In this document: positions 16,939 to 27,960 of the stretch, one piece after another
Layout: every line of letters begins with the position of its first letter
Numbering within the stretch: position 1 is the stretch's first letter
Notes under the pieces: generated by a model
Seen by the model: only the letters and a program-made list of their open reading frames with translations
What the model was told of the DNA's origin: nothing
Databases searched by the model: none
Source of the DNA: Bryobacterales bacterium
GTDB lineage: Bacteria > Acidobacteriota > Terriglobia > Bryobacterales > Bryobacteraceae
NCBI GenBank assembly: GCA_016721425.1
Contig: JADKID010000007.1
Span: 62,001 to 126,000 of the forward strand
Direction: 5' to 3'
DNA: 64,000 nt
Program-made: the position numbers and the translations under genes

Positions 16939-19069
16939 CCCCACCAGGCCCAATGCCGCCGCCGGAACGTTCGCAACTATCAACCTTCCGTATCCGCCTT
17001 TGTATTGGGGTGGCCACGCCATGAACTCTCGCGGCGCTGTCGTGATCACCGCCACCGTACCCGACTCCTCCGGCGGTTCCAATTACCGGCCGCTTCTCTG
17101 GACACCCAGCGTCGATAACGGCACCACAGGCACCACGCAACTTCTGCCGATCCCGGCCGGGTTCAGTAGTGTTTCGCCGCTGTACCTGAATAACAGGAAT
17201 GAGATCGTCGGTCTCGCCTATTCCCCAAATCGGAATGGCCCGGTCCCCTTCGTCTTCACGCAAGGCAAGATGTTCGCGATTGAAGGCGTGCCGGGCGTGA
17301 CGGGTGGCGGATGGCCGCATGCTTTCAACGACGCGGGTCAGTTGTTGCTTAGTTCCTCGCAGGCCGGAGTCCTCTATCTGCTTACCCCGCAGGCTGGGAC
17401 GGGGACGTGTCCCGTGACGACATCTCTGCTGCAGGAGACGGTCGGGCCGGCTGGCGGGCGGGTCAACATCGCCATCGCGTCGGCGGCGAGTTGTACCTGG
17501 TCGGCAGCCGTCTCCGATCCCTGGCTCGTCCCCAACGGTTCCACGACAGGCACCGGCAACGGCACTCTGACGGTGGATGTACCCGCCAATTCGACGGGCG
17601 CCGCGCGCACGGGCTACGTCACCATCAATGGCACCACCTTCACGATCCGCCAATCCCTGCTGCCCGTAGTGAGTTTCTATCCTTCCAGCCTACGGATCGT
17701 GATCGGCGCGAACGGAGTGACGGGCCCGCAGGACGTCCAGATCCGCACGAGCGGCACGGGCGTGGTGACAGGGTCCGCCTACACCATCTACCCGCCGGAA
17801 CTGAAGGTCACGCTGGCACAGGCCTCGCTGCCTGGCTCGATGACGGTCTCCTACACCAAAGGCGCAACCGCCCCATTGAGCGGTGTCTATCAGGTCACCG
17901 TGGGGCTGAACGGGGCTGACCAGACAAGCCTGAGCCTGCCGGTCACTATTGAGGTCCAACCGGCCGGCACGGCTACCAAGCCGCCGTTCGGTTCGCTAGA
18001 CACCCCGGTTGTTAACGCCGGCGCACTCTCGGGCGGTGTGGCCGTCACCGGTTGGGCGATGGACGATATTGGGGTGGAGAAGGTGGAGATCTGGCGGGAC
18101 AGGGTAGGGAAGGAGCAGGTTTATCCCAACGGCAAGGTCTACATCGGAGTCGGTACTTTTGTGCAGGATGCCCGCTCCGACATCGAGGGCCTGTTCCCGA
18201 CGCTGCCGCAGAACCGGCGCGCCGGGTGGGGCTACATGATGCTCAGCAATGTGCTCCCGAATCCGGGCGGAGCGCCCGGCAACGGCACGTACACGTTGGA
18301 GGCAATCGCGGTGGACCGGGAAGGGAACAGCGCGAGCCTCGGGCGGCGGGTGATAACGGTGAACAATGCGGCGTCGAAGAAGCCGTTCGGCGCGCTCGAC
18401 GCTCCGGGGGCGGGCGCCACCGTGTCGGGCTCGGCGTACTCCACTTCAGGTTGGGTGCTGACGCCCAGACCAGCGATGATTCCGAGGGATGGCCACACGA
18501 TTGGCTTGTTCATTGATGGCGTGCCACAGGGCACCGTGAGCTACAACCAGCTGCGCACCGATGTCGCCGGATATTTCCCGAATAACATCAACTCCGACGG
18601 CGCGGGCGGGTCCCTGACAATCGACACCACAAAGCTCTCGAACGGGATGCATACGATCTACTGGGTTGCGATTGATGATCAGGGCAATGCGGATGGCATC
18701 GGGAGCCGCTTCTTCAACACTCTGAATGCCGGCGCGGCGGTGGCGGCAGAGCCCGAGGCGCCGCGGACTGAAGCGGCCACGATGATGGATGGCGACCGGT
18801 TGGAGACGAAGCCACTAGGCCGGGTGGAGTTTCAAATGGCCGGCGGCGGCACGGATGCCGAGTGGGAAGGCGCGCTGGTGGTTGACGGGGAGAAGCGTCC
18901 GCTGCCGGTGGGCTCTACTCTCAACGGCCGCTACGGCCGATTCTACTGGCACGTCCCGCCGGGCTTCCGGGGCGACTTCGAGCTACAGTTTACCGACCGC
19001 GCCACGGGCGCTATGCAGCGGGTCACGGTGGGGGTGGGGCGGCCCGGCCTGGAGCGTGAGGAGCGCTGA
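16559..19069 (+). CDS. giant secreted HAF/InlB-like repeat protein, C-terminal part after a frameshift
   Basis: Continuation of the preceding gene in the next frame. Reading from 16559 gives SGFAFDGRTDFPPMLFINDR without a break, joining naturally to ...VVTGL of the first frame if one G at about 16558 is removed. The first internal ATG is 16598. HAF-like repeats continue (FINDRGQFTATHPN, YSANDRGQVLVDEPNF, NNRNEIVGLAY). A BACON-like domain follows at 17400-17660 (CPVTTSLLQETVGPAGGRV, CTWSAAVSDPWL). Then come two Ig-like modules with SGGVAVTGWAMDDIGVEKVE and GSAYSTSGWV. The C-terminus (PLGRVEFQMAGGGT) may be a further beta domain. No cell-wall or autotransporter anchor is evident. Confidence 0.8.
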   Translation, partial: SGFAFDGRTDFPPMLFINDRGQFTATHPNLPAQLWSPSMPNGTQGAISTVSVPASASPFTPKHINSYGQIFASMPSKQGFWTPTIANGSTGSLAVLPGNHMYLYSANDRGQVLVDEPNFANSVALFSPTRPNAAAGTFATINLPYPPLYWGGHAMNSRGAVVITATVPDSSGGSNYRPLLWTPSVDNGTTGTTQLLPIPAGFSSVSPLYLNNRNEIVGLAYSPNRNGPVPFVFTQGKMFAIEGVPGVTGGGWPHAFNDAGQLLLSSSQAGVLYLLTPQAGTGTCPVTTSLLQETVGPAGGRVNIAIASAASCTWSAAVSDPWLVPNGSTTGTGNGTLTVDVPANSTGAARTGYVTINGTTFTIRQSLLPVVSFYPSSLRIVIGANGVTGPQDVQIRTSGTGVVTGSAYTIYPPELKVTLAQASLPGSMTVSYTKGATAPLSGVYQVTVGLNGADQTSLSLPVTIEVQPAGTATKPPFGSLDTPVVNAGALSGGVAVTGWAMDDIGVEKVEIWRDRVGKEQVYPNGKVYIGVGTFVQDARSDIEGLFPTLPQNRRAGWGYMMLSNVLPNPGGAPGNGTYTLEAIAVDREGNSASLGRRVITVNNAASKKPFGALDAPGAGATVSGSAYSTSGWVLTPRPAMIPRDGHTIGLFIDGVPQGTVSYNQLRTDVAGYFPNNINSDGAGGSLTIDTTKLSNGMHTIYWVAIDDQGNADGIGSRFFNTLNAGAAVAAEPEAPRTEAATMMDGDRLETKPLGRVEFQMAGGGTDAEWEGALVVDGEKRPLPVGSTLNGRYGRFYWHVPPGFRGDFELQFTDRATGAMQRVTVGVGRPGLEREER

Positions 19070-19171
19070 ACCTCCCGTCGGTGCGTCTACGCCGCAGGAG
19101 GGGCGTACAGTGGGCGCAGGACGGCTCCTGAAGCCTTCGCGGCGGCCGAATGGGGTTACTTAAGGGAAAGT

Positions 19172-19197
19172 GAGAAGGCCCTCCGCAGGGCCTTCTC
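19172..19197. terminator. terminator-like hairpin between convergent genes
   Basis: An 11-bp perfect stem (GAGAAGGCCCT with AGGGCCTTCTC) and a CCGC tetraloop lie between the converging repeat-protein gene and topA, nine bases from the topA stop. It has no T-run on either side, so it may act as a bidirectional pause or 3'-end stabiliser instead of a classic terminator. Confidence 0.6.
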
Positions 19198-19206
19198 AGG
19201 CGATAA

Positions 19207-21660
<2,454 letters not shown>

Positions 21661-21719
21661 ATGTATTAGTTAAGATGAATGACGGATTCAACCGGCGGAG
21701 ATCTAGATTCCCGCCCGGT

Positions 21720-22889
21720 TCACTCGTACCACACCTTAACATAACTTCGGCCAGGCAGTTGGCGCACCTTTCCCTGCAGCTCCAGTTCGAACATGCTGGC
21801 GATGACCTCGGAGGAGGAAACGCCGAGCATCTGGTCCAGTAGCGCATCCAGGTGCAAGGGTTGGTCAGGTGATAGCAAAGAAAGCACTTGCTGGTGAATG
21901 GCGGCCATCGGCGACACCTCGGCAGGGGTCTCCATGGTCTCGGCCAGCGCCTCCGTCAGTGTGGCCTGACGAGCCAGCCGGCTACGCGCTTCCCAACTGA
22001 GGCCATCTAAAATATCGGTTGCCGTCTGGACGAGCTGGGCGCCCTGCTTGATCAGCAGGTTGGGCCCAAAGCTGCTCTTGGCCGTAATGTTGCCGGGCAC
22101 CGCAAAAACCTCTCGATTCTGATCCAGGGCGAGCCGCGCCGTGATCAGGCTGCCGCTGTACTCCATCCCTTCCACCACTACGACACCCTCCGACAGGCCG
22201 CTGACGATTCGGTTCCGGATGGGGAAGTTCTGGGGATGGGCCGGCGTGCCGAGGGGGAACTCGCTGACCAGGAGCCCTTCGCCCGCGATGCGCGCGGCCA
22301 GCTTCCGGTTTTCGGCCGGGTAGATGAGATCCAGCCCGCAGCCGAAGACAGCGACGGTGCCGCCGCCGGAGTTCAGCGCGCCCACGTGTGCCGCCGTATC
22401 CACGCCCCGCGCCATCCCGCTCACCACCACAATGCCGGCATTGGCGAGATCAGCCGCCAGACGCTCGGCCGCGGCCAATCCATAGGGTGTAGCGCGCCGG
22501 CTGCCCACTAGCGCGACCATCACCCCCTGCAGCAGTTCCACGCGGCCCTGCACGAACAGTACGGCAGGAGGATCGTAAATCTGGCGCAATTGGCTGGGGT
22601 AGGCCGCGTCCGTGCAGGTGACCACCCGCACCCCGTTTTCGCGCAGCTTCTCCTGCTGCTCAACGGCATCTTCAAAACAACAGCCGCTGGCGATGCTGCG
22701 GGCCACGGCGCCGCTGAGCCCGGCGGCTGTCAACTCGCCGGCCGACGCCCGGAAGATGGGGACGGGCGAACCGTAGCGCTCAATCAGCTCGGCGGCTTTC
22801 CTGGCGCCCAGGCCGGGTGTGAAAATCAAAGCGAGCCAGTGGAGCAGCTCTTCGTCGGTGGGAACGGCGGTGGCGGGACACATATCCAA
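21720..22889 (-). CDS. dprA: DNA-processing protein DprA
   Basis: Protects incoming single-stranded DNA and loads RecA during natural transformation; 389 residues. The N-terminal helix-hairpin-helix region (LALIFTPGLGARKAAELIER) is followed by the Rossmann-like core: VALVGSRRATPYG, VVSGMARGVDTAAHVGAL, FGCGLDLIYPAENRKLA, SEFPLGTPAHPQNFPIRNRI and VVVVEGMEYSGSLITARLA. A C-terminal winged-helix (DprA_WH) follows at ~320-389 (QQVLSLLSPDQPLHLDALL). It precedes topA on the same strand. Confidence 0.97.
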   Translation of the reverse strand: MDMCPATAVPTDEELLHWLALIFTPGLGARKAAELIERYGSPVPIFRASAGELTAAGLSGAVARSIASGCCFEDAVEQQEKLRENGVRVVTCTDAAYPSQLRQIYDPPAVLFVQGRVELLQGVMVALVGSRRATPYGLAAAERLAADLANAGIVVVSGMARGVDTAAHVGALNSGGGTVAVFGCGLDLIYPAENRKLAARIAGEGLLVSEFPLGTPAHPQNFPIRNRIVSGLSEGVVVVEGMEYSGSLITARLALDQNREVFAVPGNITAKSSFGPNLLIKQGAQLVQTATDILDGLSWEARSRLARQATLTEALAETMETPAEVSPMAAIHQQVLSLLSPDQPLHLDALLDQMLGVSSSEVIASMFELELQGKVRQLPGRSYVKVWYE

Positions 22890-22946
22890 ACTACTAGTGG
22901 CGGAAGGGCGGGGAAGTTCTCTACTGCGCTACGCTGAAATGGACCC

Positions 22947-23207
22947 ATGCGGCAACAGGAATCGTTTTTCGGAGAGCAGGAGCTCGTTTTGATCTATATC
23001 GCCAAGCGTTTGCGCGAGGCGAAGAAGGTCGAGGATATGTTCGACGCCGCCAATCTGGAGTATCTGGTGGAACCGGACCGCTACCGCGGCGGGGTGCTCT
23101 TTGTGCGCGAGCTGATTGGCGCGTTCTTCTATGTGGCTGAGGCGCAAGAAGAAGCGGCGCGCAGTTGCCTGCTCGCCGCGCGTATCAAACCTTACGAGCC
23201 TCTTTAG
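22947..23207 (+). CDS. small conserved-looking protein of unknown function
   Basis: An 86-residue soluble protein starting MRQQESFFGEQELVLIYIAK. The pattern is an alpha/beta fold: a strand (LVLIYIA), a helix (REAKKVEDMFDAANLE), a strand (YLVEPDRY), then VLFVRELIGAFFYVAEAQEE. The overall plan recalls DUF2007-like two-strand signal proteins that track a residue position, but I cannot claim a match. It is divergent from dprA (57 bases apart) and overlaps the following convergent gene by 4 bases. Codon use and the intact frame support a real gene. Confidence 0.7.
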   Translation: MRQQESFFGEQELVLIYIAKRLREAKKVEDMFDAANLEYLVEPDRYRGGVLFVRELIGAFFYVAEAQEEAARSCLLAARIKPYEPL

Positions 23208-25096
23208 TTCTGGACTGGGACGAAGAGGGCTTGCTTGCCCTGTACGCCGTCCAGCCGGAAGGTCAACGCCACCGCGCCGCCCTCGCTCAGCTGCGGCACT
23301 ACCACCTTGAACTGGTAGATACCCACCTTACCCGGCGCCAGGCCGGCGTAGGAGACCTCAGCGGCGGTGTCGCCAAACAGAATTTCGAGGGGCCGCATCA
23401 GCGCGTTCTCGCCCTGTACGGTTTCGCCGGCGCTGGCTACCGGCGTCACGGCGCCAAAACCAGTGCCGTAAAGCGTAATGGTTTCGCCAGAGCGCACGGG
23501 CCGGGATGCCTGGCCCTCCACGGCGCCCTCGGGCAGCGCCCAGGTGGCGCCGTCTTCCAGCAATGCCGCGGCAAATTGCATGTCGTCCACCCGGAAAGTG
23601 GAGGGGGCTTGCAGGCCGGGTTCGGTCTCGTTCACCGTGAGCTCGTAAGCTGCGCTGGAGCCGGCCACCGTGGTGACCGTCACCCGTTGGATGCCGGCGC
23701 TTAGGCTGGATGGCAGTTGGACCTTCAGCCGGTTGGGGCTCACATAGGAAAGATAGGCGGGCTGATCGCCGACAGACACGCGTGTGCCTTCCAGCACCGT
23801 GGGCGCCACCGCGCCGTCGAAATCGGCCGCAGTCCACTCGCGAGTGGACGATGCCAGGTTGGAGCCCAGAATCTCCACCCACGAACCGGGGGCGGCCGCT
23901 GTTGCGGCGCCAAACGCAGTGTCGGTCACCACGCCACCCTCGCTGATGACGGGCGGGTCCACGGAAGTGGGCGGCACAGCCACCGGCGTCAGCAAACGAA
24001 TCTTGTGGTTCTGCGTGTCCACCACGTAAACCTTGCCGTTCGCACCGGCAGAGACACTCACCGGGAAGCGCAAGGCGGCATTCAGCGCCGTATCATTGTC
24101 GCCATAATCATCAAACCGGCCGTTGCCGGCGACATTATGTATGGTCTTGTTCTCCAGCACCACGCGGATCCGGCTGTTGGAGGTGTCGGCGATGAAGATG
24201 TTGCCCGATGCGTCCACGGCCACGCCGCTGGGATAGCGGAGTTGCGCGCTGGTGGCGGGGCCGCCCGTGCCGGAATAACCGGGGAGGCCCGCGCCGGCCA
24301 CGGTGGTGATGATCCCGGCAGAGTTGATCTTCCGAATGCGGTTATTCATCTGATCGGCGATGTAAAGGCTGCCCGCCGAATCGAGGGCCAAGCCGATGGG
24401 ATGGTTGAGCTTGGCTGCCGTGGCAAGGCCACCGTCGCCCAGCACACCCGCGACGCCGGTGCCGGCTATTGTGGTGATATAGCCGTCGGTGGCGATCTTG
24501 CGGATGCAATGGTTATTGGTGTCGCTGAAATAGACCACTCCGGCCGCATCCACCACTATGCCTGTGGGTAGATTGATCGACGCGTCCTTGGCGAGCAGGT
24601 CGCCATCCGGGTTGGCCGTCGTCGGAGTGTTGAACTCGGTGAAGCCGGCGGTGTTGTTGCCCGCGATGGTGGCGATGGCGGTGCCAGTAATCTTCCGGAC
24701 CACATGGTTTACCGAATCCGAGATATAGATGTTGCCGCTTTTGTCTACCGCGATGCCGCAGGGATAGTACAGCGATGAGGTGGCGGCCACGGTGGCCTCC
24801 GAATCGTAGCCCTGCGTATCCTTGCCGGCGATAGTGGTGATGGTCCCGCTGGTGTCCACCTTGCGAATCCGGTGGTTCACCTGGTCGGCAATGTAAAGGT
24901 TGCCGGAACTGTCAATCGCGACCGCAATCGGATTGCTGAGCTGTGCGCTGGTGGCCGCCGCGGCGTCACCGGAGAAGCCAACCGAGCCGTTGCCCGCCAC
25001 CGCGCTGATGGTGTAGCGCGGCGGGGTCTGCGCCTGTGCAAGCGCCGGTATCAGCAGGGACGCCGCCAGCAGACTGGATGTGATCCTGGAAAACAT
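23204..25096 (-). CDS. secreted NHL-repeat beta-propeller protein
   Basis: A secreted protein of about 630 residues from ATG 25096 (MFSRITSSLLAASLLIPALA, signal peptide); a start at 25123 is also open. Residues ~30-380 contain NHL-type repeats: ISAVAGNGSVGFSGDAAAA, YIADQVNHRIRKVDTSGTIT, YISDSVNHVVRKI, YFSDTNNHCIRKI, YIADQMNNRIRKI and FIADTSNSRIRVV, which should form a propeller. The C-terminal ~240 residues are a beta domain with a TIG-like part (GSWVEILGSNLASSTREWTA, ITLYGTGFGAVTP) ending in a conserved-looking QFKVVVPQLSEGGAVALTF. The same domain idea closes the next protein upstream, 38 bases away on the same strand. No enzymatic motif is visible. Confidence 0.88.
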   Translation of the reverse strand: MFSRITSSLLAASLLIPALAQAQTPPRYTISAVAGNGSVGFSGDAAAATSAQLSNPIAVAIDSSGNLYIADQVNHRIRKVDTSGTITTIAGKDTQGYDSEATVAATSSLYYPCGIAVDKSGNIYISDSVNHVVRKITGTAIATIAGNNTAGFTEFNTPTTANPDGDLLAKDASINLPTGIVVDAAGVVYFSDTNNHCIRKIATDGYITTIAGTGVAGVLGDGGLATAAKLNHPIGLALDSAGSLYIADQMNNRIRKINSAGIITTVAGAGLPGYSGTGGPATSAQLRYPSGVAVDASGNIFIADTSNSRIRVVLENKTIHNVAGNGRFDDYGDNDTALNAALRFPVSVSAGANGKVYVVDTQNHKIRLLTPVAVPPTSVDPPVISEGGVVTDTAFGAATAAAPGSWVEILGSNLASSTREWTAADFDGAVAPTVLEGTRVSVGDQPAYLSYVSPNRLKVQLPSSLSAGIQRVTVTTVAGSSAAYELTVNETEPGLQAPSTFRVDDMQFAAALLEDGATWALPEGAVEGQASRPVRSGETITLYGTGFGAVTPVASAGETVQGENALMRPLEILFGDTAAEVSYAGLAPGKVGIYQFKVVVPQLSEGGAVALTFRLDGVQGKQALFVPVQN

Positions 25097-25134
25097 GAAC
25101 CCGAACCTTTCGTGCGATCTCATCGAAATCTGTC

Positions 25135-27858
25135 CTACTGTTTCGCAATCACAGGCAGAGTGAAGATGTTGGATACTTCGTAACTCTGTGCGATGGTAGC
25201 TTCAGTCTTGGGGTTGGTGGGGAGATCCGGGTTGAGTTCCAAATGGACCTCGTAGATACCCACCGAGCCAACCCGCAGCCCGGCGAACAGCACATTGGCC
25301 GTCTTGCCGCCCACCAGGGAGGAGACGAACTCCGTGGCGTCGTTGAGCGCCGGACCGTAATAGGGCTGGCCGGTTGTCATGGCGTCCCGCGCTTCCTGCG
25401 GGCTCACCAAGCCAAGCCCGCCTGCCAGTACCACGATGGTCTCGCCCGGAACAGCCGGATTGTCTTCGGTGATCACGGCGCCGGCCTGGTTCGCGCAACA
25501 AAGCGCGGTGTTGAAGGCCGACATGATCACCTGCGCATCGATATTGGCGCTGGCAGCGAACGGGATGCCGTTGCCTTCAATGCCGGGAACCCGCGCGCGC
25601 AACCGGATGCGCTGGAAGGTGCCCGAAGCGGAGGCCTCCACTTCCGGATCGTTGGCGTTGATGATGGCCACGAGATTGTCACGCACAATGGTGAGCGTGT
25701 CCGTGGTTTGCACGGTATAGGAGTAAGAGCGATCCCGGATGGTCACCGTGGCGACGTCGCCGCCTTTGACGCTGCCATCCACCGACACCGTGCCCGTGGC
25801 AGAGCTGCTGGAATGGTAGGCTAAGCCGGGCGTCAGCGGGAGCGACGGGTCGCTGAAGACTGCCGGATTCTGCGGGATGATCGGGATGCCCACCGCCGTG
25901 GAAACCGTGTAAGATCCATTCTGGCGCCGGGAACGGACGATGCCCGTGGAACTGGTGCCGTTGGCGGTTTCCACCGGAATCTGGGCCACGATTCGCGTGG
26001 GCGAAACCGACACCAGCGGGGCCGCTACGCCGTCCACGAAGAACTGCACTCCGCCCAGCTCTCTCGGCAAGGGTTTCGTCATGTCCTGCGCGCCGATCGT
26101 CACATCCGTCATGTCGTCGCCCAGGATCAGCACCAGCGCGTTGGGGGCGATGCGCGCCGCGTTCTGTCCGCCGGCGAGATTGGCGCCACTGGCCGTAGCC
26201 ACCAGCGTGGCCTCGGCGGGGTCAATGACGGTGGCGATCGTAACGTTGTTGCCCGGCAGGCCTCCATCGCGAGCCGTCAGAATGAGCGAGTTGAACGCCT
26301 TGTTCGGCGTGGCGCGCACCCATTGATCGCCGCCCTCGGGATCATTGATCCAGGTGAGAAACGTGTCGATCAGGCTCTCGTAGGTGTCGGTAGCCACCGT
26401 GGTGTACTTGTACTCACGCGGGTCAGCCACCGTGCCGTCCTCTTTGAGGACGGTCGTGTTCCCGATCTTGATGGAAACGTTCACGTCTTTCGCGATAGTG
26501 CCGGAGAAGACCACGTTGCCCCGGGCATATACCTCAGGACTGGGCGCATTGCGGACCGCGGTGAGCGGCAAGGCGAAGTCGCCGGGCGAGTAAAGCATAA
26601 CGCGCCGGTTGTAGGTGTCGGAAACGTAGAGATTCTGGCCGTCCCATGCGAGCGATGTGGGGGTGCGGAACGAATCCGTCGCCGCCACGCCCTCCGGGTT
26701 GGCCGAATCCGACGCCTGATTCACTTCCATGCTGGGCTGGCCCAGGACGAGATCGGCATTGACGCCGTTTTCGCGCGGAATCTGATTCCAAAGCAGGACA
26801 CGATCGTTGCCGGCATCGGCCACAAACAGGCGGGTGCCGTCGGAAAGAACGTACCGTGGGAAGTTCAGCGTGGCCGCGCATCGACTCGGATAGAGCGCCA
26901 CACCGTCCGCATCGTTGCCCGTCGTGGGACACAGCTTCTCGGAGTGGTTGGCGACGCTGGATGTCATATCCGGCTGGCCCAAAACCACATCGGCCGGCTG
27001 GGCGTTTCTCGTCGGGATGGCGTTCCAGATCAGCACGCGATTGTTGCCCAGATCGCTGACATACAGCCGTGTACCGTCGCTGTATACCGAGGTGGGCGCC
27101 AGCAGGGATTCAGCGGTCACCACATACTCCGGGAATTTGCCGGTCTGCTGATTGCTGTTGAGGTCCTTTTGCCCCAGGGCGAACTTGGCGGCCTGGCCAT
27201 TCTGCGTCACTTCGCCGTAATAGAGGACGCGGGCGTTGCCCGTATCGGCCACCCAGAGCCCGTTCGCGCTATCCAGCCAGATGTTGGTAGGGCCGCGCAG
27301 CCCTTTGTCGCTGAGCGCCGGAAGAGCCGTCTTGAAATCCGCCTGGCCCACGACATAATCGGCGTTGGCCTGGTTGGCGCCAGGCAGAGTCTTCCACACC
27401 AGCACGCGATTGTTATCGCTGTCAGCCACGGCCAGGTAACGGCCGTTGTAGGCCACGCCGGTGGGGGTCCGGAAGGTATTCTGTCCCACGGCCCGCAACT
27501 CCGTGGTGTAGAAATCAGGCTGTCCTAGCACGTTGGTAGCCGTACCCACGCAGGACGGGCAGCGCGCCTCGGTCTGCGGTACGGGCTCGCGCCGGTCTGG
27601 CACAAACGAGCTGACGTTTCTGTAAACGAGGACCCGCTGGTTGAGCGGTGTGCCCCCGATCCCATTGGAATCTGCGACGATCAGCGTGTCATTGGCATAG
27701 GCCACTCCGCCAACCGAACCGAGCAGCTTGTCGCTGGCGCCCGGATCCTGTTGGGTGAATGGCTTCTGGCCGATCACAGCGCGGGCTGCCTGGCCCGTGG
27801 AAAATGACTGGGCCTGGCACAAGGCGGAGGCCGCAAACAGTAGAACAGTCCACTTCAT
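25135..27858 (-). CDS. large secreted NHL-like protein with C-terminal adhesion-like domain
   Basis: About 907 residues from ATG 27858 (MKWTVLLFAASALCQAQ, signal peptide). The N-terminal ~430 residues repeat phrases of the form VLGQPDFYTT / VVGQADFKTA / ALGQKDLNSNQ alternating with NRVLVWKTLPG, NRVLIWNAIP and DRVLLWNQIP, a beta-propeller built from NHL-like blades. The middle has two modules ending in GTIAKDVNVSIKIGN and GDVATVTIRDRSYSYTV. The C-terminal part (IVVLAGGLGLVSPQEARDAM, VLFAGLRVGSVGIYEVHLEL) parallels the end of the downstream NHL protein. The two are adjacent on one strand and likely co-transcribed. Function unknown. Confidence 0.85.
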   Translation of the reverse strand: MKWTVLLFAASALCQAQSFSTGQAARAVIGQKPFTQQDPGASDKLLGSVGGVAYANDTLIVADSNGIGGTPLNQRVLVYRNVSSFVPDRREPVPQTEARCPSCVGTATNVLGQPDFYTTELRAVGQNTFRTPTGVAYNGRYLAVADSDNNRVLVWKTLPGANQANADYVVGQADFKTALPALSDKGLRGPTNIWLDSANGLWVADTGNARVLYYGEVTQNGQAAKFALGQKDLNSNQQTGKFPEYVVTAESLLAPTSVYSDGTRLYVSDLGNNRVLIWNAIPTRNAQPADVVLGQPDMTSSVANHSEKLCPTTGNDADGVALYPSRCAATLNFPRYVLSDGTRLFVADAGNDRVLLWNQIPRENGVNADLVLGQPSMEVNQASDSANPEGVAATDSFRTPTSLAWDGQNLYVSDTYNRRVMLYSPGDFALPLTAVRNAPSPEVYARGNVVFSGTIAKDVNVSIKIGNTTVLKEDGTVADPREYKYTTVATDTYESLIDTFLTWINDPEGGDQWVRATPNKAFNSLILTARDGGLPGNNVTIATVIDPAEATLVATASGANLAGGQNAARIAPNALVLILGDDMTDVTIGAQDMTKPLPRELGGVQFFVDGVAAPLVSVSPTRIVAQIPVETANGTSSTGIVRSRRQNGSYTVSTAVGIPIIPQNPAVFSDPSLPLTPGLAYHSSSSATGTVSVDGSVKGGDVATVTIRDRSYSYTVQTTDTLTIVRDNLVAIINANDPEVEASASGTFQRIRLRARVPGIEGNGIPFAASANIDAQVIMSAFNTALCCANQAGAVITEDNPAVPGETIVVLAGGLGLVSPQEARDAMTTGQPYYGPALNDATEFVSSLVGGKTANVLFAGLRVGSVGIYEVHLELNPDLPTNPKTEATIAQSYEVSNIFTLPVIAKQ

Positions 27859-27960
27859 TGGATATCTCAAGGTATGCAAACTATCAGTATATCAAGGGTT
27901 AGGGGATGATTCGCTGGAGATGGCACTCTATTGATGACGTCGCGCCACCCGGATCGGGTT

